From: Acidobacteriota bacterium
GTDB taxonomy: Bacteria; Acidobacteriota; Blastocatellia; Chloracidobacteriales; JADJPF01
Length of the DNA: 64,000 nt
Assembly (NCBI GenBank): GCA_016213785.1
Contig: JACQZQ010000092.1
Span: 62,001 to 126,000 of the forward strand
Reading direction: 5' to 3'
Of the stretch, positions 17,542-28,776 are shown in pieces. Position numbers and translations under genes: made by a program. Positions within the stretch are counted from its first letter, which is position 1, and each line of letters begins with the position of its first letter. The notes under the pieces are model-generated. The model was not told the origin of the DNA, ran no database searches, and saw only the letters and a list, made by a program, of their open reading frames with translations.

Positions 17542-17910
17542 ATGAGCATAAATACTCCTTTTACAGTACTTTACGATAAACGCTGTGTGCTTTGTCGTCG
17601 TGTAAAAAAATGGCTAGAAGAACAGCCTAAATATGTAGAAATGAAATTTGTTGAAGCTACATCAAAAGAGGCTTATCATAAATTTCCTGAAATCGATCAT
17701 AACCGAACATTGACTGAACTTACTGTAATCAGTGATAATGGTTTGGTTTATAAAGGTGAAAAAGCTTGGGTAATTTGTCTTTGGGCGCTTGAAGAATATA
17801 GAGAATGGGCTGTTACACTTACTGCTCCAGAACTTTTTCCTCTAGCTCAAAGAATGATTATGTGGGTATCAAGCAATCGCTTTAAGATTTCAAGGCTTCT
17901 TGGTAAGTAA
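17542..17910 (+). CDS. DCC-family (DUF393) thiol-disulfide oxidoreductase
   Basis: A small thioredoxin-like protein of the DCC family, named for its motif: DKRCVLCRR carries the CxxC pair after a conserved Asp in VLYDKRC. The centre, KGEKAWVICLWALEEY, matches the family's 'GxxA' helix. The open frame extends to 17497, overlapping the previous gene, but the ATG at 17542 has GGGGG upstream and starts at the canonical position. It follows the small membrane protein and precedes a TetR gene. Redox partner unknown. Confidence 0.85.
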   Translation: MSINTPFTVLYDKRCVLCRRVKKWLEEQPKYVEMKFVEATSKEAYHKFPEIDHNRTLTELTVISDNGLVYKGEKAWVICLWALEEYREWAVTLTAPELFPLAQRMIMWVSSNRFKISRLLGK

Positions 17911-17937
17911 CTTGTAGAAAGTAATAGATTTAGATAA

Positions 17938-18774
17938 ATGTCTTCACCAAAATCAGAAAGTCCGAAACTAAATAAAGGGCAACAAACTAAAGCTTTAATT
18001 CTAGAAACAGCCCTTGAACTTTTCCGTGAACGTGGTTATGAACAAACCACTATGCGCGATATTGCAGAAAAAGCTAATGTTGCTTTAGGCAATACTTACT
18101 ATTACTTTCGTTCTAAAGAACACTTAATCCAAGGCTTTTATCAACGTACTCAAGAAGAACTTCTAGTAGCCAGCACTCCTATTTTAGAAAAAGAGCGGAG
18201 CTTAAAAGCTAGGCTACTAGGAGTTATGAAAGCTAGATTTGAACTAATAGAACCTTATCATCAGTTTGCAGGAGTTCTTTTTCGTACCGCAGGAGATCCT
18301 AAAAGCCCTCTTAACCCCTTTAGTGCTGAATCCCTTGAGCTAAGAAAACAAAATACAGCTATTTTTGAGCAAGTGCTTCAAGGCGCAAGGCTTAGAATTG
18401 CTATTCCAAAGGATCTTTATGCAGAACTACCTAATTTACTTTGGATTTATCAAATGGGGGTAATTCTTTTTTGGATACATGATAAGTCTCCAAATAGAAT
18501 TAGAACTCATCAACTTATTGAACATACAGTAGATATAACTGCAAAACTAATTGCTATAGCTAGTGTTCCTTTAATGAAACCATTGATAAAGAAGACATTA
18601 AATCTTTTAGCTACATTTAGAGAAGACCTAAATAACCTTCTTCCATCATCAAATCCCGATCTAGAACTAGATGAACTAGATGAACTAGATGAACTAGATG
18701 AACTAGATGAACTAGATGAACTAGATGAACTAGGTAAAAGTCTTAAAGTTACAAAACCACTAAAGACAGAATAG
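17938..18774 (+). CDS. TetR-family regulator with (Asp-Glu-Leu)n tail
   Basis: The N-terminal helix-turn-helix is canonical (MRDIAEKANVALGNTYYYF, residues about 38-57). The ligand domain extends to about residue 225. The C-terminus carries seven exact DEL tripeptides, which are encoded by seven identical 9-bp units and are not part of the TetR fold. It is the third gene of the operon and probably binds TTGAACRYGTTCAA sites at 17013-17088. Its 3' end overlaps the end of the convergent membrane protein gene by 26 bp. Confidence 0.9.
   Translation: MSSPKSESPKLNKGQQTKALILETALELFRERGYEQTTMRDIAEKANVALGNTYYYFRSKEHLIQGFYQRTQEELLVASTPILEKERSLKARLLGVMKARFELIEPYHQFAGVLFRTAGDPKSPLNPFSAESLELRKQNTAIFEQVLQGARLRIAIPKDLYAELPNLLWIYQMGVILFWIHDKSPNRIRTHQLIEHTVDITAKLIAIASVPLMKPLIKKTLNLLATFREDLNNLLPSSNPDLELDELDELDELDELDELDELDELGKSLKVTKPLKTE
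18670..18732. repeat. 9-bp minisatellite, seven perfect copies
   Basis: GATGAACTA is repeated seven times without a single change, encoding (Asp-Glu-Leu)7 at the end of the TetR gene. Perfect identity suggests recent expansion and possible length variation between strains without frameshift. Confidence 0.95.
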
Positions 18775-19231
18775 AAAGAACTGCTGCAACAATACTAAAA
18801 ATAGTGCGACACCAATGCCATAAAGCCCAACGAGTTAGTTCTGTTGCTACATCCTCAACTCTAAGACTTGCTGTAGCAAAACTAAGGTTTGCTTTTTGGA
18901 AATAAACAAAAAATGAGGAAAGTACTAGAAGAGAAATTATAGCATTAATAAGCGTAATCCATCTGAGAGGATAGCCTTGCCATATACAAACAATAGCGGT
19001 TGTGATAGCTAAAAGCACCGTTATAGAAGTAAGCGGCCCAAAGAAATTTAACAATCTTTTATCATTAGCTTTGTACCAAGCAAAAAATTCTAATGGAGCA
19101 AGTGACCTCCAATAAGGAACCAAAACTAAAGCTTCTGTAAGCATTGCTCCAGCAAATAACCCCCAAGATGTTGCTGAAAGCGACCTTGTTACAATAGAAA
19201 CAATATCCATAGTGGTTTTTATTTCTTCCAT
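18749..19231 (-). CDS. DUF1772-like four-helix membrane protein
   Basis: 160 residues with four hydrophobic segments. The features TSWGLFAGAMLTEALVLVPYW, EFFAWY and LNFFGPLTSITV resemble DUF1772 (anthrone oxygenase-like) membrane proteins. It has no obvious partner; its 3' end overlaps the convergent TetR gene. Family assignment is by pattern only. Confidence 0.65.
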   Translation of the reverse strand: MEEIKTTMDIVSIVTRSLSATSWGLFAGAMLTEALVLVPYWRSLAPLEFFAWYKANDKRLLNFFGPLTSITVLLAITTAIVCIWQGYPLRWITLINAIISLLVLSSFFVYFQKANLSFATASLRVEDVATELTRWALWHWCRTIFSIVAAVLSILSLVVL

Positions 19232-19332
19232 AAACTTTATTGTCTTTTAACTTTTGTACTAAATGAATTCATTTAATTTTAATAATATAATCTTTATAGA
19301 AAAAGGCAAAAAGTGTCTGCTTACTAATGTGA

Positions 19333-22300
19333 TTAGTCTTTAGGCAGTTGCAAAGTAATGTTTTGTTCAAAAGAATCTGTTCTAGATTGAGGGGGGTTTT
19401 TCTCCGAAGCACTTTTTTCATCAGTTGTTTTCTCAAAAGAATCTATTTTAGCTTTAGAGATAGTTTTTTCAAAAGAATTTGTTTGTGGAGAATTTGTAAA
19501 AGGTGTTGTTTGAGGAGTATTATTAGTTAATATTTGGGTTGTAATATCTATATCTTCTGTATTTAATGTAGTTATTGCTTCTAGGCTTAGTGCTCCTGAT
19601 GTATTTGCTTGTTTATTAAATCCAACAATGATAGAAAGTTTGTCTCCTAGTTCTTTAGCTGTTGGACGGTCTTTAGGGTCTTTTGATAGTGCTTGAAAAA
19701 CTATATCTTCTATTTCTTTAGAAATATCTGGGTTTGTCTCTACAATTGATGGCGGAGCCTCAGCTAGATGTGAAGATATGATTGACCAAAAATCTTCTTT
19801 ACTTGCTTGAAAAGGTGTATATCCAAGTAACATTTCATATAACATAATTCCTACACTATAAACATCGGCTTTTCCATCATAAGGTTTATGGCTTAGCCTT
19901 TCTGGAGCCATATAATTAGGTGTTCCAACAATACTTCCTGCTTCTGTTAAAGTTCTATTTTTTGTACTAGCCGCATCTCCTAAGAGTTTAGCTATACCAA
20001 AATCTAAAACCTTTACCACTTCACCACTAGCATCTTTGTGTAAAAAAATATTATCTGGCTTAATATCACGATGAATTATTCCTGCTGCATGAGCTTTTGA
20101 AAGAGCATTACAGACAGGGAGAAGAATTTCTGCACATCTAGTCGTTGAAAGATAACGTTTTCTCCGTAATTCAGCGCTTAGCGTATAACCTTTAAGTAAC
20201 TCCATTACTAAATAGGGAATTCCCGTAGAAGTAATACCTGAATCAAGAATAGAAATTGCATTAGGATGATTTACTCTACAAGCCGATGCTCCTTCCATTT
20301 GAAAACGTTCTAATGCTTCTAAAGTAACATTGTTATCTATAGGCCGAAATACTTTAATTGCTACATCCCGATTAAGATTTAAGTGTGTTGCTCGAAATAC
20401 TATTCCAAAACCACCAGAACCTATTTTATCTTCTAATCTATATTTATTATCTAAAACTGTTCCTGGCAGTAGGTCTGATAAAGCAGAAAAAATAGCTTCA
20501 ACCTTTTGATTTGACTGAATAAGTTCTTCTTTAGATTTTATAAGTTCTTCATTTTTTTTATTAAGTTCTTCGTTTTTTTCATTTAACTCTAAATTTTTAG
20601 ATTCTAGCTCATTTTTTTGAGATATAACTTCATTAGTACGTTCTTTTACAAGTACTTCTAACAGTAGTTTTTGTTTTTCTATTTTTCTAATTTGATAGCT
20701 ATAGCCTCCATAAATCATCATCATAAAACCAATAGATGATAAAATTAAAAACCAGGGTTTTAGCCAAAAAGGTTTTTCAACCTCAAATTCTAATATTTTA
20801 ACTTCACTTTCTAAGCCATATTTATTTAAAGCTTTTACCTTAAGTAAATATTTTCCTGGAACAAGATAAGGATATTTAGCAACTCTATCTTTAGCTGTAA
20901 GCCAATCCTTATCATAGCCTTCTAGGATATGTTTATAAAAAATTAAGTCTTCATTAATAAAGGATATACCTAAGAACTCAAACTCAAAATTATTTTCAAA
21001 GTACTGAAATAATACAAATTTATTTTCTAATAAGTCCGTATACTTACTATAACCCAAAGGTTTTTGGTTTAATTTAATAGTTTGAATTTCAATTTTAGGA
21101 GGAGTTTTTACTTGATAATCAAGGGAAGGAATATATTTTTTTAAGCCAAAACTAGTAGCAAACCAAAGGCTCTTGTCTTTATCTGCCATAATCCATTTTA
21201 CATCAGAGCTTTTAAGATTAGTTGCATCATTATAATTATAATTCTTAAACTCACGTTTAATAAATTTATCTACTCCTTTAGATGTTGCAATCCAAAGAGT
21301 ATCTTTAGGGCTTTCTAAAACAGCATAAGTAGTATTGCTAGATAAACCATCAGCTGTAGTATAGCGGGTAAATTTTTCACCATCCCATTTAAATAATCCT
21401 GAGTTATCGCTACTAAACCAAATATTTTCTCTCGAATCTTCATAAATATGGCTAACACGTTTAGCTGAAAGCCCTTCTCTAGAAAAATAATACTTAAACT
21501 TAGGCTCGGTGTCTTTTTCAATGCTAACCTTTATTGCTCCTTCATATCCTCCTACCCAAACATTACCTTTAACATCAATATTTATAGATAGAAACCTAGT
21601 TTCAGGAAAATCTTTTGTTTTACTACTACTATAGATTTTTGTGTTTTCTCCATCATAACAAATAAGTTCATTACTATAATTAGCAATCCAAATTTGACCT
21701 AATTTATCTTCAACAAGGCTAATTGGTCTATTAACGCCTTCTTTAATCCCTAAACTTGCTACTCTCTCTAAAAATATTTTTTCACCTTTACGTTTTTTCT
21801 TAAAGGCAAAAACTCCATTCTGTTCTTGTATAACCCAAATTTTTTCCTCGCTCCCAAGAAATAAAGAAGCAGTATCATTACCTAGTATTGGGTTAATTTC
21901 AGATAAATTTAGAGCTTTATTACCTGAAAGTAAGTTTACTCCTTTATGAGTTGCTACCCAAATATCTCCTTCACTATCTTGAATGGTTTTATAAACAGTA
22001 TTAGAAAGCAGTCCTGTGCTAACATCATAGTTTGCAAATCTTTCACTAGCTAGTTTACTTAACCCATGATGAGTACCAAACCATAAATTCTGTTCTCTGT
22101 CCATTAAAACAGGGTTCATATTATTATGGATTAAGCCATTTTGTTCTTGGTAAATTTGTAAGTTATGTAAACTCCCAAGTTGATCTGGGCTGGAAGAATC
22201 TATGTCTTTTTCTAGTTTAAATTTTGCTATACCATTATAAGTTGTTACCCAATAATTTCCCGCAAAGTCTTGAAGTAGCTTAAAACATAAATTAGAAGGC

Positions 22301-23064
22301 AAGCCATCTTTTTCTGTAAAATGTTGTGTTTTAGTGATATTTTGATTTTGAAAACGAACTTGTAAAATTCCTGATTCTTGAAAACAAATCCAAAAATCTT
22401 TTGCATTATCTTGATAAATTCCTCTTATTAGATCTGTTGAAAAAATTCCATCCTTATCATTATAAACTCTGTGTTGACCAGAAGTTAAGTCTAATTTAAT
22501 AAGACCTTGGCTACTACCTACCCAAAGATTTTCTTCTAAGTCCTTATAACCACAACGAAAACGCATTTGATTAGTTGTAGGAAGATTAGGAATTAAGCTA
22601 AAGGTATTTTTATCAAGCTTTACAATTCCTGTTTTTCCAATAAAAAGCACTTTTCCGTCTTTTTCTAAAATACTAGTTACAGCGCCAATGCTAGAAATTT
22701 CTTTTTCGTTTATTGTAGTAAAAATTTCTTTACCGTTTTTAAATTCTAATTTTGTAAGTCCTGTTTCTGTCCCAATCCAAAATAAGTTATCAAATTGTTG
22801 GTATATAGTATAAACCCTATTGTTATTTAACCCATCATCAGTTGTGTAATTCTGGAATTTTATTCCATCATAACAACTTATTCCATCTCCTGTACTAATC
22901 CAAATACGCCCAGACTTGTCTTGTAATAGGTCTATAACTAAATTATTTGCTAACCCATCTTGTGTAGTGTAATTGCGAAAATTATATTTTTGCGCAAAAA
23001 CTTTTACAGATAAAAAGGCAAGAAAACAACAAATAATTATTAATGGAAAAATCTTTCTAAGCAT
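19333..23064 (-). CDS. Two-component-type sensor propeller fused to a Ser/Thr protein kinase
   Basis: 1243 residues. A signal/anchor segment (FPLIIICCFLAFLSVKVFA) is followed by about 650 residues of Reg_prop propeller blades with repeated 'DKSGRIWISTGDG' and 'NVWVGG' style motifs, then a Y_Y_Y domain (residues about 690-760), a membrane helix near 770-787, and a coiled coil of ELNEKNEELNKK heptads (about 790-848). The cytoplasmic part is a complete Hanks-type kinase: glycine loop IGSGGFGIVF near 883, VAIKVF lysine, HRDIKPDN near 998, DFG near 1023 and APE (NYMAPERL). The same sensor architecture normally ends in a histidine kinase. The last 90 residues are polar, with repeated SFE(K/Q) motifs. 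Likely a transmembrane sensor that signals by Ser/Thr phosphorylation. Confidence 0.92.
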   Translation of the reverse strand: MLRKIFPLIIICCFLAFLSVKVFAQKYNFRNYTTQDGLANNLVIDLLQDKSGRIWISTGDGISCYDGIKFQNYTTDDGLNNNRVYTIYQQFDNLFWIGTETGLTKLEFKNGKEIFTTINEKEISSIGAVTSILEKDGKVLFIGKTGIVKLDKNTFSLIPNLPTTNQMRFRCGYKDLEENLWVGSSQGLIKLDLTSGQHRVYNDKDGIFSTDLIRGIYQDNAKDFWICFQESGILQVRFQNQNITKTQHFTEKDGLPSNLCFKLLQDFAGNYWVTTYNGIAKFKLEKDIDSSSPDQLGSLHNLQIYQEQNGLIHNNMNPVLMDREQNLWFGTHHGLSKLASERFANYDVSTGLLSNTVYKTIQDSEGDIWVATHKGVNLLSGNKALNLSEINPILGNDTASLFLGSEEKIWVIQEQNGVFAFKKKRKGEKIFLERVASLGIKEGVNRPISLVEDKLGQIWIANYSNELICYDGENTKIYSSSKTKDFPETRFLSINIDVKGNVWVGGYEGAIKVSIEKDTEPKFKYYFSREGLSAKRVSHIYEDSRENIWFSSDNSGLFKWDGEKFTRYTTADGLSSNTTYAVLESPKDTLWIATSKGVDKFIKREFKNYNYNDATNLKSSDVKWIMADKDKSLWFATSFGLKKYIPSLDYQVKTPPKIEIQTIKLNQKPLGYSKYTDLLENKFVLFQYFENNFEFEFLGISFINEDLIFYKHILEGYDKDWLTAKDRVAKYPYLVPGKYLLKVKALNKYGLESEVKILEFEVEKPFWLKPWFLILSSIGFMMMIYGGYSYQIRKIEKQKLLLEVLVKERTNEVISQKNELESKNLELNEKNEELNKKNEELIKSKEELIQSNQKVEAIFSALSDLLPGTVLDNKYRLEDKIGSGGFGIVFRATHLNLNRDVAIKVFRPIDNNVTLEALERFQMEGASACRVNHPNAISILDSGITSTGIPYLVMELLKGYTLSAELRRKRYLSTTRCAEILLPVCNALSKAHAAGIIHRDIKPDNIFLHKDASGEVVKVLDFGIAKLLGDAASTKNRTLTEAGSIVGTPNYMAPERLSHKPYDGKADVYSVGIMLYEMLLGYTPFQASKEDFWSIISSHLAEAPPSIVETNPDISKEIEDIVFQALSKDPKDRPTAKELGDKLSIIVGFNKQANTSGALSLEAITTLNTEDIDITTQILTNNTPQTTPFTNSPQTNSFEKTISKAKIDSFEKTTDEKSASEKNPPQSRTDSFEQNITLQLPKD

Positions 23065-23351
23065 GACAATTTTATTTTAGATTATTCAACTTATTTAAGT
23101 TATTAATTATAAATCTTTAGCTTGTTTAAGCAAAGATAGAAACTTTTAAATTTGTTTAGCAACTAAGTTGAGGTGTTTTTGATGTTGTTTTATTTTATTG
23201 TTTTGTGATTATGAAAAAAGGAATATTTTGTAACTTTTCTAAATAATGTAATCAGCTATATTGGCATTTATTTATTAACTTTATCCGAAAATTTTTTTAT
23301 AAACTTCAAATATTATTTTGATCCAAAATAATATTTGATATAACCAAAAAT
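23065..23351. other. AT-rich noncoding stretch upstream of the propeller kinase
   Basis: The region between the kinase start and the 35-bp repeats. It probably contains the kinase promoter for minus-strand transcription, but no confident -35/-10 pair, operator or RNA gene was seen. The doubled word ATAATATTTGA near 23309-23338 forms a short imperfect inverted repeat. Confidence 0.4.
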
Positions 23352-23530
23352 AGTTTGGGCAGACCTAACAGCCATTCATTATCTATAGTTTGGGCAAACC
23401 TATATACCCTTTATCTTAAGCAGTTTGGGCAAACCTATATACCCTTTATCTTAAGCAGTTTGGGCAGACCTATATGCCCTTTATTTTAAACAGTTCGGGC
23501 AGACCTATGTGTCTGCCCTTTATTTTAAAC
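23352..23530. repeat. 35-bp tandem repeat, five copies
   Basis: Copies start at 23352, 23387, 23422, 23457 and 23492; four are exactly 35 bp and the last is 39 bp. Each begins AGTTTGGGCARACCTA (the last has AGTTCGGG). The last copy runs over the stop codon and final codons of the deaminase gene. There are no spacers, so this is not CRISPR. The last copy contains the hairpin described next, and the shorter copies look like decayed versions of it. Confidence 0.9.
23497..23518 (-). terminator. Hairpin after the deaminase gene, member of a dispersed family
   Basis: GGGCAGAC (23497-23504) pairs perfectly with GTCTGCCC (23511-23518) over a 6-nt loop. It starts one base after the stop codon of the deaminase gene and could end its transcript, although no T run follows. 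On the minus strand its core reads GACACATAGGTC, matching the GACACAAAGGTC cores of two hairpins at 54645-54709. Confidence 0.6.
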
Positions 23531-25067
23531 TTTCTAAAATTTGCTCACGATATTTTTTAATTTTTTGGTTAATTTCAGCTTCATTTAATGTTAAAACTTT
23601 CCCATTTTGCATAACTATTTTGCCATTAATTATAGTAGTTTCTACATCACTTCCTTTTGTAGTGTAAGCTAATGATGAGTATAGATTATAGAGCGGTTGA
23701 TGATGGGTTTTTTCTAAATTTACTAAAATTAAATCTGCTCGTTTTCCTACTTCAAGAGAGCCAATTTCTTTTTCTAAATGAATTGCTTTTGCTCCACCAA
23801 TAGTTGCCATTTCAAGTGCTTCTTTAGCACTAATTACAGTAGGGTTTTTTGAATTAAGCTTATGTAGTTTTGCAGCTGTATCAATTTCTTCAAATAAATT
23901 TAAGTCATTATTTGAAGCCGCCCCATCTGTGCCAAGACCTACTGCAACACCAGCCTTAAGCATTTCAGGTACAGGTGCAACACCACAAGCAAGTTTCATA
24001 TTACTTTGAGGGCTATGTGCAACTCCTACACCACGTTTTTTAAGTAACTCAATCTCTTCAGCATTTGCCCAAACCACATGAGCTGCAATTAAGCGATTAC
24101 TTAAAAGCCCTAGTTTTTCTAAATGCATAATTGGACGAGCACCATAACGTTTTTCTATATCATCTACCTCGGCTTGTGTTTCTGATAAATGAATGACTAT
24201 AGGGACATTTTGCTTTTCTGCAAACTCCTTAACTGCAATTAAATGATCTGGTTTAACCGTATAAGGAGCATGTGGGGCTATAGCTGGTATAATTAAAGGG
24301 CTATTTCGCCAACGCTCCACAAATTTTTGTGTATAAACTAATGTTTCTTGAGGTGTTTTATTATCTGCAACTGGAAAATCTATTAGTGTTTCTCCTAGGA
24401 CTCCTCTCATTCCTGCTTTACTGGTTGCTTCGGCTATTGCATCTTCAAAATAATACATATCTACATAAGTAGTTATCCCAGACTTAATCATTTCTAAACA
24501 CCCTGCCATTGTTCCCCAATAACAGAAATCTCTAGATACGTTTTTAGCCTCAGCAGGGAAAATATATTTTTCTAGCCACTCCTGCAAAACTAAATCATCA
24601 GCAATCCCTCTAAATAAAACCATAGGAACATGAGTATGTGTGTTAATTAACCCAGGGATAATTGCTCTACCTTTAGCTAAAATTTTTTTCTTGGGTAAGT
24701 ATTTTTTTGATAATTCTACTCTTGAACCAATATCAACAATTCGCTCACCTTTAATTGCAAGATAACCATCTTGGATCACTTCTTTTTGATCATTCATTGT
24801 TAAGATCACACCACCAACAATCGCAATATCAATAGATCGACTTGATCGCTGATCTTTTTGATCTAAAGTTTGATCTTTTTGATTTGATTTTTGATCTAAA
24901 GCTGATCGAACTGATCTAGATCGCGATCTAGAGCTTGATCGCAAGGAAATTTCTTTGATCTTACTTTTTTGATCAGATTGGGCTAAAAGATCAACATTTG
25001 AGATCAATATGATCATTAAAATTGTAGTTAAAAAAAAGATCACTCTTTGTAAGTAAGACTTACCCAT
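23520..25067 (-). CDS. Exported MtaD-like amidohydrolase (methylthioadenosine/SAH deaminase family)
   Basis: A metal-dependent deaminase of the TRZ/ATZ group. Zinc and catalytic motifs are complete: GLINTHTHVPMVLFRG, PHAPYTVKPD, HLSETQAEVDD, HVVWANAEEI and GTDGAASNNDLNLFEEID. These match 5'-methylthioadenosine/S-adenosylhomocysteine deaminases. Unusually, the first 30 residues form a signal peptide (VIFFLTTILMIILISNVDLLA), followed by about 50 low-complexity residues (SSSRSRSRSVRS, DQKDQ units) encoded by a GATC-rich array, before the enzyme starts near residue 78 (IDIAIVGGVILTMND). The enzyme is thus predicted to be exported. An internal start would give a cytosolic form, but no in-frame ATG is seen between the signal peptide and the enzyme core. 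Substrate is by homology only. Confidence 0.88.
   Translation of the reverse strand: MGKSYLQRVIFFLTTILMIILISNVDLLAQSDQKSKIKEISLRSSSRSRSRSVRSALDQKSNQKDQTLDQKDQRSSRSIDIAIVGGVILTMNDQKEVIQDGYLAIKGERIVDIGSRVELSKKYLPKKKILAKGRAIIPGLINTHTHVPMVLFRGIADDLVLQEWLEKYIFPAEAKNVSRDFCYWGTMAGCLEMIKSGITTYVDMYYFEDAIAEATSKAGMRGVLGETLIDFPVADNKTPQETLVYTQKFVERWRNSPLIIPAIAPHAPYTVKPDHLIAVKEFAEKQNVPIVIHLSETQAEVDDIEKRYGARPIMHLEKLGLLSNRLIAAHVVWANAEEIELLKKRGVGVAHSPQSNMKLACGVAPVPEMLKAGVAVGLGTDGAASNNDLNLFEEIDTAAKLHKLNSKNPTVISAKEALEMATIGGAKAIHLEKEIGSLEVGKRADLILVNLEKTHHQPLYNLYSSLAYTTKGSDVETTIINGKIVMQNGKVLTLNEAEINQKIKKYREQILESLK
24774..25041. repeat. GATC-word array inside a coding region (20 GATC in 268 bp)
   Basis: GATC begins at 24774, 24788, 24804, 24835, 24844, 24851, 24860, 24872, 24893, 24904, 24913, 24919, 24925, 24937, 24957, 24971, 24989, 25002, 25011 and 25038. 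The densest part carries GATCTAGATC and GATCGCGATC, the same words as the array at 3994-4110. It covers the signal peptide, the linker and the start of the enzyme domain of the deaminase gene and keeps the reading frame. Confidence 0.9.
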
Positions 25068-25105
25068 ACTTAAATTTACTCCTAATTGTTAAAAGGTATG
25101 TGATT

Positions 25106-26095
25106 TTATTTTGTAGTTTTTTGAGTTTTTAATGTAAGTAACTCTATAATATCACTATTATTTTTTTTCTTAGCATAATCTAAGGCTTTATAGCCAACAT
25201 TATTTTTTAACTCAGGATCAGCACCCCATAAAAGTAAAACTTCTACTGCTTCTTTATACCCACTCATTGTTGCATACATCAAAGCCGATAACCCATTTGC
25301 ATCTTGAGCATTAACATCTGCTCCTGCTTCACAAAGTAAAGTCAATATTTCTATGTAACCTAATTGTGCCGCATAAATTGTAGCGCTTGTCCCTGACCCA
25401 TCTCTATCGTTAATAGTTTCAGGATTGTCTACTAAAATATTTGCAACCTTTACTCTTTCATTTCTAATAGTTGCTTGAATTAATGATAGCTTTTCTGTTT
25501 TTGGATCTGTAAACGTATAATTATTTTCGTTTTGCAAGTAGGAATAATTTCTCAACATTACTTCTCTAAGCACCATTACCCCAAGAATACTTACGCTTAA
25601 AAAGAAGCCAATAGAACTAGTTATCATTCCAGTAAGAACACGTTTGCGGGTTATTTGCCAATCAGGGTCATCTTTTCTTTGTTCTCTAAGTACTTTAAGA
25701 ATGTCATAGCCTTTTACCACAATAGCAGTACTAAGTACCCAGAAACTAACTACAGGGGTTAAAACAAAGCTTAATGCTGCAACAAATGTGCCTAGTATGC
25801 GGTAGTAGTTATTTTTGCTATACCAAAGTACTGCTAGCCCTACACCAACACCTATAGCTTTACCAATGCCAACAAAGATTAGCCCAACTAAAGATATAAT
25901 GCCAAAAGTTTTTACAAATCGAGCATCATTAACAGCATCTAGAAAATCAGTAGAATTATTATAGCGGCTTGGAACAGTGGTAGGCACACCTGCACAACGT
26001 GAACAGAAATTAATTTTTGCATCAAAACAATCTGACTTATGACAAATTTCGCATCTTGTAGGTAGAGTTTCTGATTTAAGTTGTATTTTGTCCAT
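25106..26095 (-). CDS. Membrane protein with N-terminal zinc ribbon and C-terminal ankyrin repeats
   Basis: Residues about 15-35 carry CEICHKSDC and FCSRC, likely a zinc-binding knuckle. Three hydrophobic stretches follow (about residues 62-85, 90-130 and 155-178), then a short soluble link. The C-terminal 130 residues are three to four ankyrin repeats (GTSATIYAAQLGYIEILTLL, GLSALMYATMSGYKEAVEVL). Ankyrin repeats bind other proteins; the partner is unknown. It lies just upstream of the deaminase gene in the same direction. Confidence 0.8.
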   Translation of the reverse strand: MDKIQLKSETLPTRCEICHKSDCFDAKINFCSRCAGVPTTVPSRYNNSTDFLDAVNDARFVKTFGIISLVGLIFVGIGKAIGVGVGLAVLWYSKNNYYRILGTFVAALSFVLTPVVSFWVLSTAIVVKGYDILKVLREQRKDDPDWQITRKRVLTGMITSSIGFFLSVSILGVMVLREVMLRNYSYLQNENNYTFTDPKTEKLSLIQATIRNERVKVANILVDNPETINDRDGSGTSATIYAAQLGYIEILTLLCEAGADVNAQDANGLSALMYATMSGYKEAVEVLLLWGADPELKNNVGYKALDYAKKKNNSDIIELLTLKTQKTTK

Positions 26096-26247
26096 AAGTT
26101 TTACTCCTAGAATCTACTTAAATTGACTAAGGAAAGTATATAAGAGAACGTTACTAGAAAAGCTTTTAGTCGGCAAGAATAAAAATAAAAGGCGGAAATC
26201 GTTCCGCCCAAAGAGTTTGAATAAGAGGTTTATGAACACAAAAAACT

Positions 26248-28749
<2,502 letters not shown>

Positions 28750-28776
28750 CTACGTTAAAGTTTAGAGTTTAAATGG

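Noticed and set aside
23352-23530. 35-bp repeats considered as a CRISPR array
   Set aside because: Copies are directly adjacent with no unique spacers and there are no cas genes nearby.
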